Shown here piece after piece: positions 1 to 8,756 of a stretch of DNA of 64,000 nt. Each line of letters opens with the position of its first letter. Within the stretch, counting starts at the first letter, position 1. Origin of the DNA: Paraglaciecola marina (GTDB taxonomy: Bacteria > Pseudomonadota > Gammaproteobacteria > Enterobacterales > Alteromonadaceae); assembly GCF_004360155.1 (NCBI RefSeq), contig NZ_SAIS01000017.1, forward strand, positions 33,450-97,449, written 5' to 3'. A program made the translations under genes and the position numbers. The notes beneath the pieces were generated by a model that saw only the letters and a program-made list of their open reading frames with translations, was not told the origin of the DNA and did not search any database.

Positions 1-237
1 CCCAGGTACACAACGAGTCAGTGTTTGGTAAAAGTGGTGATGGGTATTGATGAGCCCTGGAGTAATAACCATATTGCTACAATCAATGTAGCTATCTACT
101 GTGTTTTTGGGGTTTTGGCCGCTTGGGACTAACTCAATAATTTTATTCCCTTTTACAACCACTCCATTACCCGCATTGAATTCATTACCGGTAAATACAG
201 CAGCGGGAGATTTTAACCACATGGCTTTATCTGACAT
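1..237 (-). CDS. 8-oxoguanine deaminase, N-terminal part (cut by window edge)
   Basis: Only the first 79 codons lie in the window; the gene runs off the left edge. The N-terminus (MSDKAMWLKSPAAVFTG) leads into GLINTHHHFYQTLTR at residues 61-75. This is the metal-binding HxH segment and flanking signature of amidohydrolase-superfamily 8-oxoguanine / hydroxyatrazine-type deaminases. The family hydrolyses 8-oxoguanine to urate and ammonia with a bound metal; that function is inferred from homology, since the remaining metal ligands are outside the window. The ATG at 237 lies 9 bp after the stop of the upstream purine permease, so the two genes are probably co-transcribed as a purine uptake and deamination unit. 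Guanine or hydroxyatrazine deaminase is the alternative. Confidence 0.8.
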   Translation of the reverse strand, partial: MSDKAMWLKSPAAVFTGNEFNAGNGVVVKGNKIIELVPSGQNPKNTVDSYIDCSNMVITPGLINTHHHFYQTLTRCVPG

Positions 238-246
238 TCTTAACTC

Positions 247-1596
247 TTAAACTTTCTCTGCAACAGACTTTGTTGGTTCTGGGATTAATACACTCATAAT
301 TATCGCACAAAACCCTGCGGTAGTAACAGATGAAGAAATAATATTCTTCACTAAAAGAGGCATTTGCATCAGTACATCTGGCACCATCATCACGCCTAGG
401 CCTAAACCCATTGAGGTGGCGATTATCAGTCCTTTTCTTCTATCTATTGGCTCACTTGTAAGTATTTTAATACCTGCCGTTGCTATAGTTGCAAACATCA
501 CTAACGTTGCTCCACCTACCACAGGTTTTGGCATTAATTGAAGAACTGAACCAATGATCGGAAAAAGGCCCAGAATGACTAAAAAGCCAGCAATGTAAAA
601 TCCTACATGACGACTAGCAACACCAGTCATTTGTATTACTGCGTTATTCTGTCCGAAGGTAGTGTTGGGGAAGCTGTTGAATATGGCCGCCAACATTGAA
701 TTAACGCCATCCGCTAGAATCCCGCCTTTTATGCGTTTTATGTATAGTGGGCCACTAATAGGCTGCTTACAGAACAAGCTATTGGCGGTTAAATCTCCCG
801 ATGTTTCGATTGCACTAAGCAAATAAACTAAAGCAACAGGTACAAATATATCCCACTGAAATGATATGCCATATTTAAACGGCTCTGGAAAACTAAATAT
901 AGGAAAGTCGAGCATATCATCGAAGGATAATACACCCTGCCACCAAGAGATTACGCAACCTACAAACATACCTATGAAAATAGCTGATAGTCTTAAAATT
1001 GGATGTTTAGACAAGTTTAGTACCACAACGATAAACATGACTGTAAACCCTAAACTGATGTTTTCAACTGACCCTAAGTCTTCCGCACCAAAGCCGCCAG
1101 CTAAATCTGTCATACCTACTTTTATGAGGGTTATACCAATAGTTGTAATCACTATGCCTGTGGTAAGTGGCGTTATCACTGCTTTTAAATGGTCTATAAA
1201 GCGGCTAAGGACTATTTCAATGAAGGCTCCCCAAAAGCATATTCCAAACATGACTGCGAGTATTTCCTCGTTACTGCCTCCTTGTCCTTTTACTGCAAAA
1301 CCCGCAATCAAAAGAGCGCTGATAAAAGTAAAGCTAGTGCCTTGCACGGCAATTAATCCACATCCTATGGGCCCAAAGGTTTTGGTTTGAATAAAGGTTG
1401 ATATGCCTGACATCATTAATGCCATACTGATCAGATAGGGGATTTCTGCTGTCAATCCTAATGCTGAGCCTATAATTAGTATTGGGGTAATAATTCCTAT
1501 AAAAGAAGCCATGACATGTTGTAAAGCCGCATTGATACAATGTAATACTTTAGGTTTGTCGTGTAAGCCGTACATTATTTCGTCATTGTTCTGCAT
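247..1596 (-). CDS. NCS2-family purine (xanthine/urate-type) permease
   Basis: A 449-residue, very hydrophobic protein with about 12-14 membrane segments and the usual length of nucleobase:cation symporter-2 (NAT/NCS2) proteins. The family signature is present as QNNAVIQMTGVASR; the usual form has Gly where this has Ala (QNNGVIQxTG). This motif resembles the XanQ/XanP/UacT purine branch more than the uracil permeases. It should import xanthine, urate or a related purine with protons across the inner membrane. It is the first gene of a minus-strand unit with the 8-oxoguanine deaminase 9 bp downstream, which suggests that an oxidised or deaminated purine is the substrate. A RutR-like operator lies 57 bp upstream. 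The exact substrate is inferred. Confidence 0.87.
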   Translation of the reverse strand: MQNNDEIMYGLHDKPKVLHCINAALQHVMASFIGIITPILIIGSALGLTAEIPYLISMALMMSGISTFIQTKTFGPIGCGLIAVQGTSFTFISALLIAGFAVKGQGGSNEEILAVMFGICFWGAFIEIVLSRFIDHLKAVITPLTTGIVITTIGITLIKVGMTDLAGGFGAEDLGSVENISLGFTVMFIVVVLNLSKHPILRLSAIFIGMFVGCVISWWQGVLSFDDMLDFPIFSFPEPFKYGISFQWDIFVPVALVYLLSAIETSGDLTANSLFCKQPISGPLYIKRIKGGILADGVNSMLAAIFNSFPNTTFGQNNAVIQMTGVASRHVGFYIAGFLVILGLFPIIGSVLQLMPKPVVGGATLVMFATIATAGIKILTSEPIDRRKGLIIATSMGLGLGVMMVPDVLMQMPLLVKNIISSSVTTAGFCAIIMSVLIPEPTKSVAEKV

Positions 1597-1652
1597 AGAG
1601 ATAAATTACCAATACTTGTTATGTTTCAATATAAAAGTTTACTAGCAATATT

Positions 1653-1668
1653 GTGACCACTTGGTCAA
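1653..1668 (-). promoter_or_regulatory. RutR/TetR-type operator upstream of purine permease
   Basis: On the minus strand the site reads TTGACCAAGTGGTCAC. It is an inverted repeat of TGACCA/TGGTCA with a 2-bp spacer and differs from the E. coli RutR consensus TTGACCAnnTGGTCAA only at the last base. RutR is a TetR-family regulator of pyrimidine and purine metabolism. The site lies 57-72 bp upstream of the permease start, a sensible place for promoter control. The regulator gene is not in the window, so another TetR protein may use this site. Confidence 0.5.
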
Positions 1669-1837
1669 TTGCTACCTTATGAGCTAGGTTACTGATAACA
1701 TTGCTATTATTAAATTTCGTTACAGATAGATCGTGTGAAAAGAGTGACTTAATTTTTAATGTTTGCTACATCATGGTGCAGGTTAACCTTACTAAATAAA
1801 CAATAAGCGCTTAGGTTGGTTTTACTTAGGATAAAAA

Positions 1838-2668
1838 ATGATTAATAAAAACTTAGTATCAACTCAATGGTTAAACGAGCATCTTAATGATGAAGATTTA
1901 ATCGTTTTATATACGCAAATGGATAATCCAGTTACAGGTGTAAAAGACAGCCCACCAGAGAGCTACATTCCTAATTCGATATTTTTTGATTTTGAGAAAG
2001 TATTTTGCGAGCTAGATTCACCGTGGCCCCATACTATGCCAGGTACAAAACAGTTTTCTAAACACATCGCAAACTTAGGAGTCAGTTCAGATTGCCTGAT
2101 TGTAGTGTATGACAATAAAGGCGTGTATAGCTCACCAAGAGTGTGGTGGATGCTAAATTCTATGGGCTTTAAACGTGTATATGTATTAGACGGCGGGTTA
2201 CCAAAATGGTTAAAGGAAGAGCGACAAGGTGATAATAGTCTAACTGTAAAACCTCCCATAGAGCAAATTAACCTAAACTTCAGCCCCGCTTTTTTTACAA
2301 CGGCTGAAAATATATTAGCGTCGCAAGGTACTGTAAACGTTTTAGATGCGAGAAGTGAAGGGCGTTTTTATGGTACTGCTCCTGAGCCTCGTGAAGGCTT
2401 GCGTTCGGGGCATGCACCGGGAGCGATTAACTTGCCATTCACGGAATTGTTAAATGGAACACAGCTGAAATCTACACCGGAGTTAAACTCTATTTTTGAG
2501 TCGTTAAATGTACACCCTCAAGAAAAACTTGTTTTAAGTTGTGGCTCTGGTGTGACAGCTTGTATTTTAGCTTTAGCTGCCAGCCAATTGGGCTACAAGC
2601 ATTTAGCGGTTTATGATGGTTCATGGTCGGAGTGGGGAGCTAGATTAGATTTACCGGTTGAAGTGTAG
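1838..2668 (+). CDS. sseA: 3-mercaptopyruvate sulfurtransferase
   Basis: A 276-residue two-domain rhodanese-fold protein. The C-terminal domain carries the active-site loop CGSGVTAC with the catalytic cysteine at residue 235. CGSGVTA is the loop typical of 3-mercaptopyruvate sulfurtransferases, whereas thiosulfate:cyanide rhodaneses usually have CRKGVTA. The N-terminal domain keeps the fold (YDNKGVYSSPRVWWML) but lacks a catalytic Cys, as usual. It should move sulfur from 3-mercaptopyruvate to thiol or cyanide acceptors in the cytoplasm. A good AGGA ribosome binding site precedes the ATG. It is a single gene, ending at a hairpin shared with the convergent glucosylglycerate cluster. Confidence 0.9.
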   Translation: MINKNLVSTQWLNEHLNDEDLIVLYTQMDNPVTGVKDSPPESYIPNSIFFDFEKVFCELDSPWPHTMPGTKQFSKHIANLGVSSDCLIVVYDNKGVYSSPRVWWMLNSMGFKRVYVLDGGLPKWLKEERQGDNSLTVKPPIEQINLNFSPAFFTTAENILASQGTVNVLDARSEGRFYGTAPEPREGLRSGHAPGAINLPFTELLNGTQLKSTPELNSIFESLNVHPQEKLVLSCGSGVTACILALAASQLGYKHLAVYDGSWSEWGARLDLPVEV

Positions 2669-2684
2669 ACCCGTTAAAATGTTG

Positions 2685-2718
2685 TACCTCTAACCCATAG
2701 ACAAACAGGTTAGAGGTA
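2685..2718. terminator. bidirectional hairpin between sseA and GH13 gene
   Basis: Arms TACCTCTAACC (2685-2695) and GGTTAGAGGTA (2708-2718) form a perfect 11-bp stem with a 12-nt loop, between two convergent genes. The downstream side on the plus strand is T-rich but not a pure T run. A rho-independent or rho-assisted terminator for both genes is the likely role. Confidence 0.65.
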
Positions 2719-2725
2719 TTGTCAT

Positions 2726-4483
2726 TTATTTTAAACGATTTGAAATCCACAAAGATTGGTACGGTGCAACTTCGTACTCTAAACCCTCTAAACTTATGGT
2801 TTGGCCACTAATTAAATCAATCCAAGAGTCAGTTCCAATTAAGTTTAAGTCACTGAGTCTCATCATTTGAGGCTCGTCAGATACATTAAACACACAAAAA
2901 ATACTTTGACTACGGCCTAAACTCTGTCGCCAAAACCCAAATAATTGCTCACCCAATTGTAGAGTGAATTGCGTTGCATTTGGGTGAAAAGCAGGCTGCT
3001 CCTTTCGTATATTTAATAATTCAGTAATTCGAGCATGTACTTTTGCGTGTTGGCTATAGGGCGATGCTAGTTCTTGCTGCAATTGCCCATATTGCCATTT
3101 ATGACGATTAATAGAGCGATTATGGCTGGTGTTTTTGACTCGCTCATAATCGTTCGTGGTGCCTAATAAGCTGTGAATGTATAAACCTGGAATACCCTCT
3201 AGTGCAAACATCACGCTGTGTGCACAAACAAAACGCTCTAGCCCCCATTTGTCAGGCCCTTTAGTAGTACCTTGTAACGCGTCATACAAAGCGATGTTAA
3301 TTTCGTAGGCTTTTTGTTCTCCGGTTTCTGACTTTCTCCATGAGATACGGCCACCAAAGTTTTGCATGGTATTAACTAGGGTGCCTAGTTCTTCATCGTC
3401 TAACAAGCCTTCAGCAGGTCTTAACCCTATGCCGTCATGGGAAGCGATAAAGTTAAAGAAAAAGGTACCATTTTGCGCTGGAGGCATGCTACACAGCCAA
3501 GCTTTCAAATGGGTACATGATCCTGTTACTAAGGAGTTAACGAGTAATGGAGGCAACGAAAAGTTATAGATCCCATGTGCTTCATTAGCATTACCAAAAT
3601 AAGTCAAATTTTGACGATTGGGAATGTTAGTTTCTGTGATGATAACTGCATCGCTTACTGCATGTTCAATAAGGGTACGTAATAGTCTTATTGCTTCATG
3701 GGTTTGCTCTAAGTTGATACAAGTAGTGCCGAGTTTTTTCCATAGAAATGCCACAGCATCAAGTCGAAATATCCGAATCCCAGTATCTAAATATTGGCGA
3801 ATAATGGAAACAAAGGTATCGAGTACCGCTGGATTTCTGAAATCAAAATCTACTTGATCGTGACTAAAGGTACACCACACATATTTTTCGCCGTTTTGAG
3901 TCTCTGTGAGCCTCAATAGGTCAGAAGTACGCGGACGAGTCACTTCAGAAATATCATCAATAGGTAAAGCCGTGAAGAAAAAATCACTACCAGGTCCTTC
4001 ACCTTTAATAAAGTTTTGAAACCAAGCGCTTCTAGAAGAACAGTGATTTATTACCACATCAGACATCATGCGATAGTCTTTTGTAATATCTTCAATGTCA
4101 TCCCAGTTTCCTAATGACTCGTTGACGCTTGAGTAATCTATAACTGAAAAACCATCATCAGAACTATAAGGAAAAAAGGGCAAAATATGCACACTATTAA
4201 TAGAGTCTCCACAGTATTGCTTTAAAAAACTATGAAGAGTTTTAAGTGGCTTCTCACCTTCTTTTTCAATGCTATCACCATAAGTGATAAGCATGACATC
4301 CTTCTGATCCCAATTGTTGTGATGGCGTTTTGGTTCTTCTGTTAACTTATCTTCAACAATTCCCATTGTGTTGATAAGTGTCCCTGCAAGCTCTTTATGG
4401 GACACCGCCAAGTCAACGTCTTGGTATATTACATCTAAGTGATGTTCAACTCTTTCAGTTAGTTGCTCAAATACCGATAACAT
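2726..4483 (-). CDS. glucosylglycerate phosphorylase-like GH13_18 enzyme
   Basis: 585 residues of the sucrose phosphorylase family (GH13 subfamily 18). The barrel motifs are visible: nucleophile Asp242 in FRLDA, acid/base Glu284 in IITETN, and the third acid Asp350 in ASHDG. True sucrose phosphorylases are nearer 490-500 residues; the longer form is typical of the glucosylglycerate phosphorylase branch (E. coli YcjM type). That enzyme splits glucosylglycerate with phosphate into glucose 1-phosphate and D-glycerate. Context supports this: genes for a glucosyl-3-phosphoglycerate synthase, its phosphatase and a glycerate kinase lie immediately upstream. The start is 10 bp after the GpgS stop, and a GGGGG ribosome binding site overlaps that stop codon, suggesting coupled translation. 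Sucrose or glucosylglycerol phosphorylase is the alternative. Confidence 0.85.
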   Translation of the reverse strand: MLSVFEQLTERVEHHLDVIYQDVDLAVSHKELAGTLINTMGIVEDKLTEEPKRHHNNWDQKDVMLITYGDSIEKEGEKPLKTLHSFLKQYCGDSINSVHILPFFPYSSDDGFSVIDYSSVNESLGNWDDIEDITKDYRMMSDVVINHCSSRSAWFQNFIKGEGPGSDFFFTALPIDDISEVTRPRTSDLLRLTETQNGEKYVWCTFSHDQVDFDFRNPAVLDTFVSIIRQYLDTGIRIFRLDAVAFLWKKLGTTCINLEQTHEAIRLLRTLIEHAVSDAVIITETNIPNRQNLTYFGNANEAHGIYNFSLPPLLVNSLVTGSCTHLKAWLCSMPPAQNGTFFFNFIASHDGIGLRPAEGLLDDEELGTLVNTMQNFGGRISWRKSETGEQKAYEINIALYDALQGTTKGPDKWGLERFVCAHSVMFALEGIPGLYIHSLLGTTNDYERVKNTSHNRSINRHKWQYGQLQQELASPYSQHAKVHARITELLNIRKEQPAFHPNATQFTLQLGEQLFGFWRQSLGRSQSIFCVFNVSDEPQMMRLSDLNLIGTDSWIDLISGQTISLEGLEYEVAPYQSLWISNRLK

Positions 4484-4493
4484 CTATTGCCCC

Positions 4494-5720
4494 CTATGCT
4501 TGGTTAAACTCTAAGTAATCTTTTTCTACTGCATCTTTTAATTCGTCTAAAACATCTGGCATTGCACTGACTACACGGTTCCAACTTGGAATGAAAGGCG
4601 TTTCCATTGGGTTATCTAGAAAGCTTTCACCGGCTGTCATAATGTTTCGAGCAAAAAGTTCTACTGCTTTTTCTTCGTTGTGAATATCTAGATTAAGGCC
4701 GTTCATAATGGCGTCATTGTGGTAGGTTTCCACAAAATCTAAGGCAATTCGATAATAGGTTGCCTTTAATGATCTGAAAGACTCTGTTGTAAAGGTTTCC
4801 CCTTGGGTGGCTAATTTTCTAAATAGCGCCTTGGTGATATCTATAGACATCTTGGATAGGCCACCATTTTCATTATCAGCGGATAAATCTTGATGCTTAT
4901 GATCATAGGTTTGAGCAATATCCGCTTGGCACAGTCTATTGTGAGAGTAGTTGCGCTGCATTTCAGATAACACACCTATCTCTAGGCCCCAATCACTTGG
5001 AATGCGAATATCATTTAACACATCTCTTCTAAATGAAAACTCTCCCGCTAGCGGATATCTAAAGCTGTCCATGTATTCTAAATAGTCATTGTGTCCAACA
5101 ATTTTTTGTAACGCTCTGATTAATGGTGTGACCAATAAACGAGATACACGTCCATTTATTTTCCCATCTGCAACACGGGCATAATAGCCTTTACAAAATT
5201 CATAGTTAAATTGAGGGTTAGCTACTGGGTATATTAACCTAGCCAATAATCCACGGTCGTAAGTGAGTATGTCACAGTCATGGAGCGCCACAGACTCAGC
5301 TTTACCTGTTGCCAGTATATATCCCATGCAATACCAAACGTTACGACCTTTACCCAACTCTTTAGGGGCTAAACCTAGTGACTCTAATTTAGCATCCAAA
5401 GCTTTTAATCTTGGGCCATCATTCCATAAAACTCTGTGGTCTTGAGGAAGTTTTCCAAAGAACTTCAAAGCATGTTGATATTGTTCGAGTTCAGCTCTGT
5501 CTAGACCAATGACGATTTGAGAAAGATAAGGTACTTTGCTGATGTGGTTAATGATATTAGGTAAGGCTTCGCCTTCTAATTCTGAAAATAAAGAAGGAAG
5601 AATTAACGCCATGGGGCGTTTTTTAGCGAATCCCATTAATTCTTTTTCAAGATCTTCAATAGGGCGCTCTGAGAGGTTATGTAAAGTGGTTACAATACCG
5701 TTTTGATAAAAATCAGCCAT
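4494..5720 (-). CDS. gpgS: glucosyl-3-phosphoglycerate synthase (GT81)
   Basis: A 408-residue GT-A fold glycosyltransferase. The metal-binding DxD motif is seen as DCD at residues 148-150 (ALHDCDILTYDRG), and the later LAGEFSFRRD segment is also typical of the GT81 group. The enzyme transfers glucose from a nucleotide sugar to 3-phosphoglycerate, giving glucosyl-3-phosphoglycerate, the first step of glucosylglycerate synthesis in the cytoplasm. A mannosyl product is possible, but the adjacent GH13_18 phosphorylase favours glucose. A GGAG ribosome binding site supports the ATG at 5720. It lies 29 bp after the phosphatase gene in one minus-strand operon. Confidence 0.85.
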   Translation of the reverse strand: MADFYQNGIVTTLHNLSERPIEDLEKELMGFAKKRPMALILPSLFSELEGEALPNIINHISKVPYLSQIVIGLDRAELEQYQHALKFFGKLPQDHRVLWNDGPRLKALDAKLESLGLAPKELGKGRNVWYCMGYILATGKAESVALHDCDILTYDRGLLARLIYPVANPQFNYEFCKGYYARVADGKINGRVSRLLVTPLIRALQKIVGHNDYLEYMDSFRYPLAGEFSFRRDVLNDIRIPSDWGLEIGVLSEMQRNYSHNRLCQADIAQTYDHKHQDLSADNENGGLSKMSIDITKALFRKLATQGETFTTESFRSLKATYYRIALDFVETYHNDAIMNGLNLDIHNEEKAVELFARNIMTAGESFLDNPMETPFIPSWNRVVSAMPDVLDELKDAVEKDYLEFNQA

Positions 5721-5749
5721 TATAGCTCCGTGTTCCGGTTATGAAAAAA

Positions 5750-6571
5750 TTAACAATTGAAAATAATGTGGTTTAGGCTATCAGCCCATCCCTCTGGTCC
5801 GAATCGCTTAGTGGTATGAACATCATTTTCTTTCGTGAGTATTGGTGGTTCATTTACAGGTGATAATATTCTTACTGCGATATCAGCCGCATTAAGCATA
5901 GCAACGTCATTTTGACCATCACCTAGGGCAATACTGGTGTACTCCTTATTTGCTTTCGTAGACTGAAATAGCTTTTTTAGCCAAATCAAAGCTTTACCTT
6001 TATCACATTCGCCAGATAAGTGTAAAAACCTGCCTCCTTGTAAAGGTTTAGCGCCTAAATTTTCTAACGCTTTTAAAAACAGAACTTTGGTATCTTGATC
6101 GCCTAACCATAATATAGGCTCGCCATATTCTCTTGCACTTGCTAGTTCCGCTTGGGCTTGAGACAGTCCAGTTGCATCAACTATTTCTGCATTTGTCATA
6201 TTGGCAAAATGATTAAACTGGCCATCAAATTCACCTTTTAATGTATCTAGTAATCCACGCCAGTAAGCTACTGGCTTTGAAAACTCCTTAATCCAAAAAC
6301 CGTTTTTAGCCAAGGTATCTTTTGGCTGCTCATTAAAAAAGCCTTCGGGTATAAATATCGCGGCTCCATTTTCAACGATAAAAGGCGTCTGTAGCCCTAA
6401 ATCACTGCGGATTTGTTTCAATTCAGCGTAGGTTTTACTGGTAGTTGGTATAACAGGAATATTTTGTTCAGCTAATTTATCTAGGGTAGGGACGGCTGCT
6501 GCAAAACTATAGGTATGGTGATCAAGTAGGGTTCCGTCTAAATCACTAAAAACTAATATCTCGTTATTCAT
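5750..6571 (-). CDS. glucosyl/mannosyl-3-phosphoglycerate phosphatase (HAD)
   Basis: A HAD-superfamily phosphatase of the mannosyl-3-phosphoglycerate phosphatase family, 273 residues from the chosen start. Motif I is FSDLDGTLLD near the N-terminus, followed by the small-domain segment PTTSKTYAEL, and the metal site ALGDGQNDVAML lies in the last third. It should remove the 3-phosphate from glucosyl-3-phosphoglycerate to release glucosylglycerate. The ATG at 6571 is preferred over the in-frame ATG at 6598, because AAGGAAG lies about 6 nt before it and it overlaps the glycerate kinase stop by only 8 nt. It is the second gene of the operon. Confidence 0.85.
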   Translation of the reverse strand: MNNEILVFSDLDGTLLDHHTYSFAAAVPTLDKLAEQNIPVIPTTSKTYAELKQIRSDLGLQTPFIVENGAAIFIPEGFFNEQPKDTLAKNGFWIKEFSKPVAYWRGLLDTLKGEFDGQFNHFANMTNAEIVDATGLSQAQAELASAREYGEPILWLGDQDTKVLFLKALENLGAKPLQGGRFLHLSGECDKGKALIWLKKLFQSTKANKEYTSIALGDGQNDVAMLNAADIAVRILSPVNEPPILTKENDVHTTKRFGPEGWADSLNHIIFNC

Positions 6572-7445
6572 GAACTTCCTTAGTGGTGTGTTCAACAATT
6601 TTTCGCTTAGCGTTTAGCTTAAATACATGATCACAGGCAGCAGGTAAAGTTTTTAATCCATGTTCAGTGAGTCTTTGATAATACTGAATGAAATCTAAAA
6701 TTTGCTGTTCATTCATCAAACCAGAGTGTGGCTTTGACCCGACTGCTGCAATTAATTTTTGCTCTTGCTCTAATCGCCAGCCATAAACATCATTAAACGA
6801 AGGCGCGGCTAACATCACCCACTTATCCATAAAACTATATAAAGACGCATAATGAAGTGAAAGCTGGGTATTGGCATAGGTACGCCAAACGGCTTCTGGG
6901 TCTTGATCTGACTCTAATTTATTCACAGGCTCTTTAAGTTGTTCTGGTGATTGAGCTTGAACCCCCCAACACCAGCCTTCGAATATCACTATATCAACAG
7001 CTTTAGTAATTGTTGTCCAGTTAGCAACGGGATGTGGGTCGTCTGTCGCTTTATTAAACCTAGGAATTGTCGCGGGTTGTTGTTGCCTTAAAGCATTTAA
7101 TACTTCTTTTGCTTGCTCCATATCATGGGTACCTGGTACGCCACGAGTTTGTAATAGTGGGTGTATGGTTTCTGCAAGGCTATGCCGCTTAGCATGGCTA
7201 AAATAGAAGTCATCTAATGACATCACTACTACGTTAAGAGAATGGGTTTCTGTGAGATAGGCCTTAATAAATTCAGATAAAGTAGACTTACCCGAACCTT
7301 GACTGCCATTTATGCCAACAAAATAGGGTGTGTCCGCACTTATTTGGTGCGTTTTAATTTCTTCCGCTAAGGGCACATAATATTGGTTCGCAATATCAAT
7401 AAATGCTTCCGATAGCTTATGTTGCTTGATGAATTCACTGATCAT
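6564..7445 (-). CDS. D-glycerate 3-kinase (GLYK family)
   Basis: A 293-residue P-loop kinase with a Walker A motif GSQGSGKST at residues 47-55 and later DDFYFSHAKR and EGWCWGV segments typical of glycerate/uridine-kinase-like NTPases. It matches the plant-type glycerate 3-kinase family, which makes 3-phosphoglycerate from D-glycerate and ATP. In this operon it would recycle the glycerate released by the phosphorylase, or feed GpgS with 3-phosphoglycerate. It is the first gene of the minus-strand cluster, diverging from the Moco operon. Its stop overlaps the phosphatase start. Confidence 0.82.
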   Translation of the reverse strand: MISEFIKQHKLSEAFIDIANQYYVPLAEEIKTHQISADTPYFVGINGSQGSGKSTLSEFIKAYLTETHSLNVVVMSLDDFYFSHAKRHSLAETIHPLLQTRGVPGTHDMEQAKEVLNALRQQQPATIPRFNKATDDPHPVANWTTITKAVDIVIFEGWCWGVQAQSPEQLKEPVNKLESDQDPEAVWRTYANTQLSLHYASLYSFMDKWVMLAAPSFNDVYGWRLEQEQKLIAAVGSKPHSGLMNEQQILDFIQYYQRLTEHGLKTLPAACDHVFKLNAKRKIVEHTTKEVHE

Positions 7446-7468
7446 TAATATATTAGTCCTTCATAGTT

Positions 7469-7490
7469 GCACTTTAAAAGTGCTGTTTTT
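7469..7490 (+). terminator. terminator-like hairpin in the kinase/moa divergent region
   Basis: GCACTT (7469-7474) and AAGTGC (7478-7483) form a short stem followed by TGTTTTT. It has the look of an intrinsic terminator on the plus strand, yet no plus-strand gene lies before it. On the minus strand it lies just upstream of the glycerate kinase start. It may be a leader structure, an operator or chance. Confidence 0.3.
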
Positions 7491-7623
7491 AAGAACGATT
7501 TATTCTTGCTGTTAAATTTATCTTCAACTTGTGTGCCATGTTCAAAATGCCATATATTTTTATGTAAACCTAGTGTTTTTATGACAGATATCACTATTTA
7601 TGATACAAATACTTTGAATCAAG

Positions 7624-7648
7624 TACCGTCAACTTTACGGTATTTTTA
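7624..7648 (+). terminator. terminator-like hairpin just before the Moco aptamer
   Basis: TACCGT (7624-7629) and ACGGTA (7637-7642) form a 6-bp stem followed by a TTTTTAT run. It lies immediately upstream of the conserved riboswitch core. It could be part of the riboswitch leader or a terminator guarding the operon from upstream transcription. Confidence 0.4.
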
Positions 7649-7786
7649 TAACTCCGAGCCTCTATACCTAAATCTTAGACAGGGTGTTTTGGCCGCAAAC
7701 TTTGCGTTTGCCAGGGTTGCAAGAGAAATTGAGCAGCCTCCCGTAAGAGTCGTTATTCTCTTCATTTTGGAAAGGTGTTAACAAAT
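7645..7786 (+). ncRNA. Moco RNA motif (putative molybdenum/tungsten cofactor riboswitch)
   Basis: The 140 bases before moaA are rich in conserved-looking segments: CTCCGAGCC at 7652-7660, GTTTTGGCCG near 7685-7694, GCCAGGGTTGC near 7710-7720, and GCAGCCTCCCGTAAGAG at 7733-7749. GGGTTGC pairs with GCAGCCTC, GGC/GCC encloses CGCA-TGCG, and CTC-N6-GAG forms a small hairpin. This order and location match the Moco RNA motif known from moaA leaders of gammaproteobacteria, which represses when cofactor is plentiful. The motif ends at the AAAGG ribosome binding site of moaA, fitting translational control. Recognition is from memory of the motif, not a covariance search. Confidence 0.75.
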
Positions 7787-7787
7787 T

Positions 7788-8756
7788 ATGTTAGAAGACA
7801 AATATGGGCGTCGCTTCCATTACTTGCGGCTGTCTATAACCGATGTATGTAACTTCAGTTGTGATTATTGTTTACCAGATGGGTATCAATGTGACAATGA
7901 TCGAGATTTTTTGAAGGTGTCTGAAATTAAAACTTTAGTTTCGGGCTTTGCAAAGCTTGGCACCAGTAAGGTACGCATTACCGGTGGTGAACCTGCACTA
8001 AGAAAAGACTTATGCGATATCATCAAAGTTTGTGCCTCGACTGCTGGCATTGAGCATATAGCCATGACGACTAACGGCTTCAAGTTAGAGTCAGATATTC
8101 AAGCTTGGGTCGATGCAGGTCTAGATGCCTTAAATATTAGTATTGATAGTCTAGATCCTAGAATGTTTGCCTCTATTACCGGACACAATAAATTAGAAAG
8201 TATATTACGAGGTATTGATAAGGCATTAGCTTTAGGGGTGCGTGTAAAAGTTAACGCCGTATTAATGAAGCAATATAACGAAAAAGAGCTTGAGCCTTTT
8301 TTAGCTTGGTTAAAAACAACGCCTGTTACCTTAAGGCTAATTGAACTGATGCAAACTGGTGATAACAACGAGTTTTTCCAACAAAACCATGTTTCTGGTA
8401 TGCCTATTAAAGATAAATTACTGGCTGGCGGTTGGAGTCAACTAATACGCGATAAATCATCTGGCCCTGCTCAAGAGTTCTATCATCCTGATTTTGAAGG
8501 ACGAATGGGATTAATTATGCCTTACAGTAAGGATTTTTGTGCCAGTTGTAATAGGTTACGGATATCGTCTCTAGGTAAATTACATTTATGTTTGTTTTCT
8601 GAACAAGGGTTAGATATTAGGCCTGCCTTACAAAGTGCCAACGATGAAATGTTACAGCATCAGTTAACTGCCTTGTTAGGTGATAAAAAAGCGACACATT
8701 GGTTGCAAGAAGGTTACACCGGAGCGACTAAACACCTAGCTATGATTGGTGGGTGA
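7788..8756 (+). CDS. moaA: GTP 3',8-cyclase (molybdopterin step 1)
   Basis: A 322-residue radical SAM enzyme. The N-terminal cluster motif is Cys21-x3-Cys25-x2-Cys28 (TDVCNFSCDYCLPDG), followed by the GGEPALRKDL SAM-binding segment. The second iron-sulfur site appears as FCASCNRLR and a later Cys in LHLCLF. The protein ends in Gly-Gly, as MoaA requires. It converts GTP to 3',8-cyclo-7,8-dihydro-GTP, the first step of molybdenum cofactor synthesis. It heads the cluster moaA-mobA-moaB-moaC-moaD-moaE, and its expression is probably set by the Moco RNA just upstream. Confidence 0.95.
   Translation: MLEDKYGRRFHYLRLSITDVCNFSCDYCLPDGYQCDNDRDFLKVSEIKTLVSGFAKLGTSKVRITGGEPALRKDLCDIIKVCASTAGIEHIAMTTNGFKLESDIQAWVDAGLDALNISIDSLDPRMFASITGHNKLESILRGIDKALALGVRVKVNAVLMKQYNEKELEPFLAWLKTTPVTLRLIELMQTGDNNEFFQQNHVSGMPIKDKLLAGGWSQLIRDKSSGPAQEFYHPDFEGRMGLIMPYSKDFCASCNRLRISSLGKLHLCLFSEQGLDIRPALQSANDEMLQHQLTALLGDKKATHWLQEGYTGATKHLAMIGG

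Noticed and set aside
866..1390. 174-codon frame on the plus strand inside the purine permease gene
   Set aside because: It is the antisense shadow of a clear NCS2 permease and has no family resemblance.
7467..7781. Open frame of 104 codons before moaA, with an internal ATG at 7581
   Set aside because: It covers the conserved Moco RNA leader, its product resembles nothing known, and the stop runs into the moaA ribosome binding site. Base conservation here is better explained by RNA structure.
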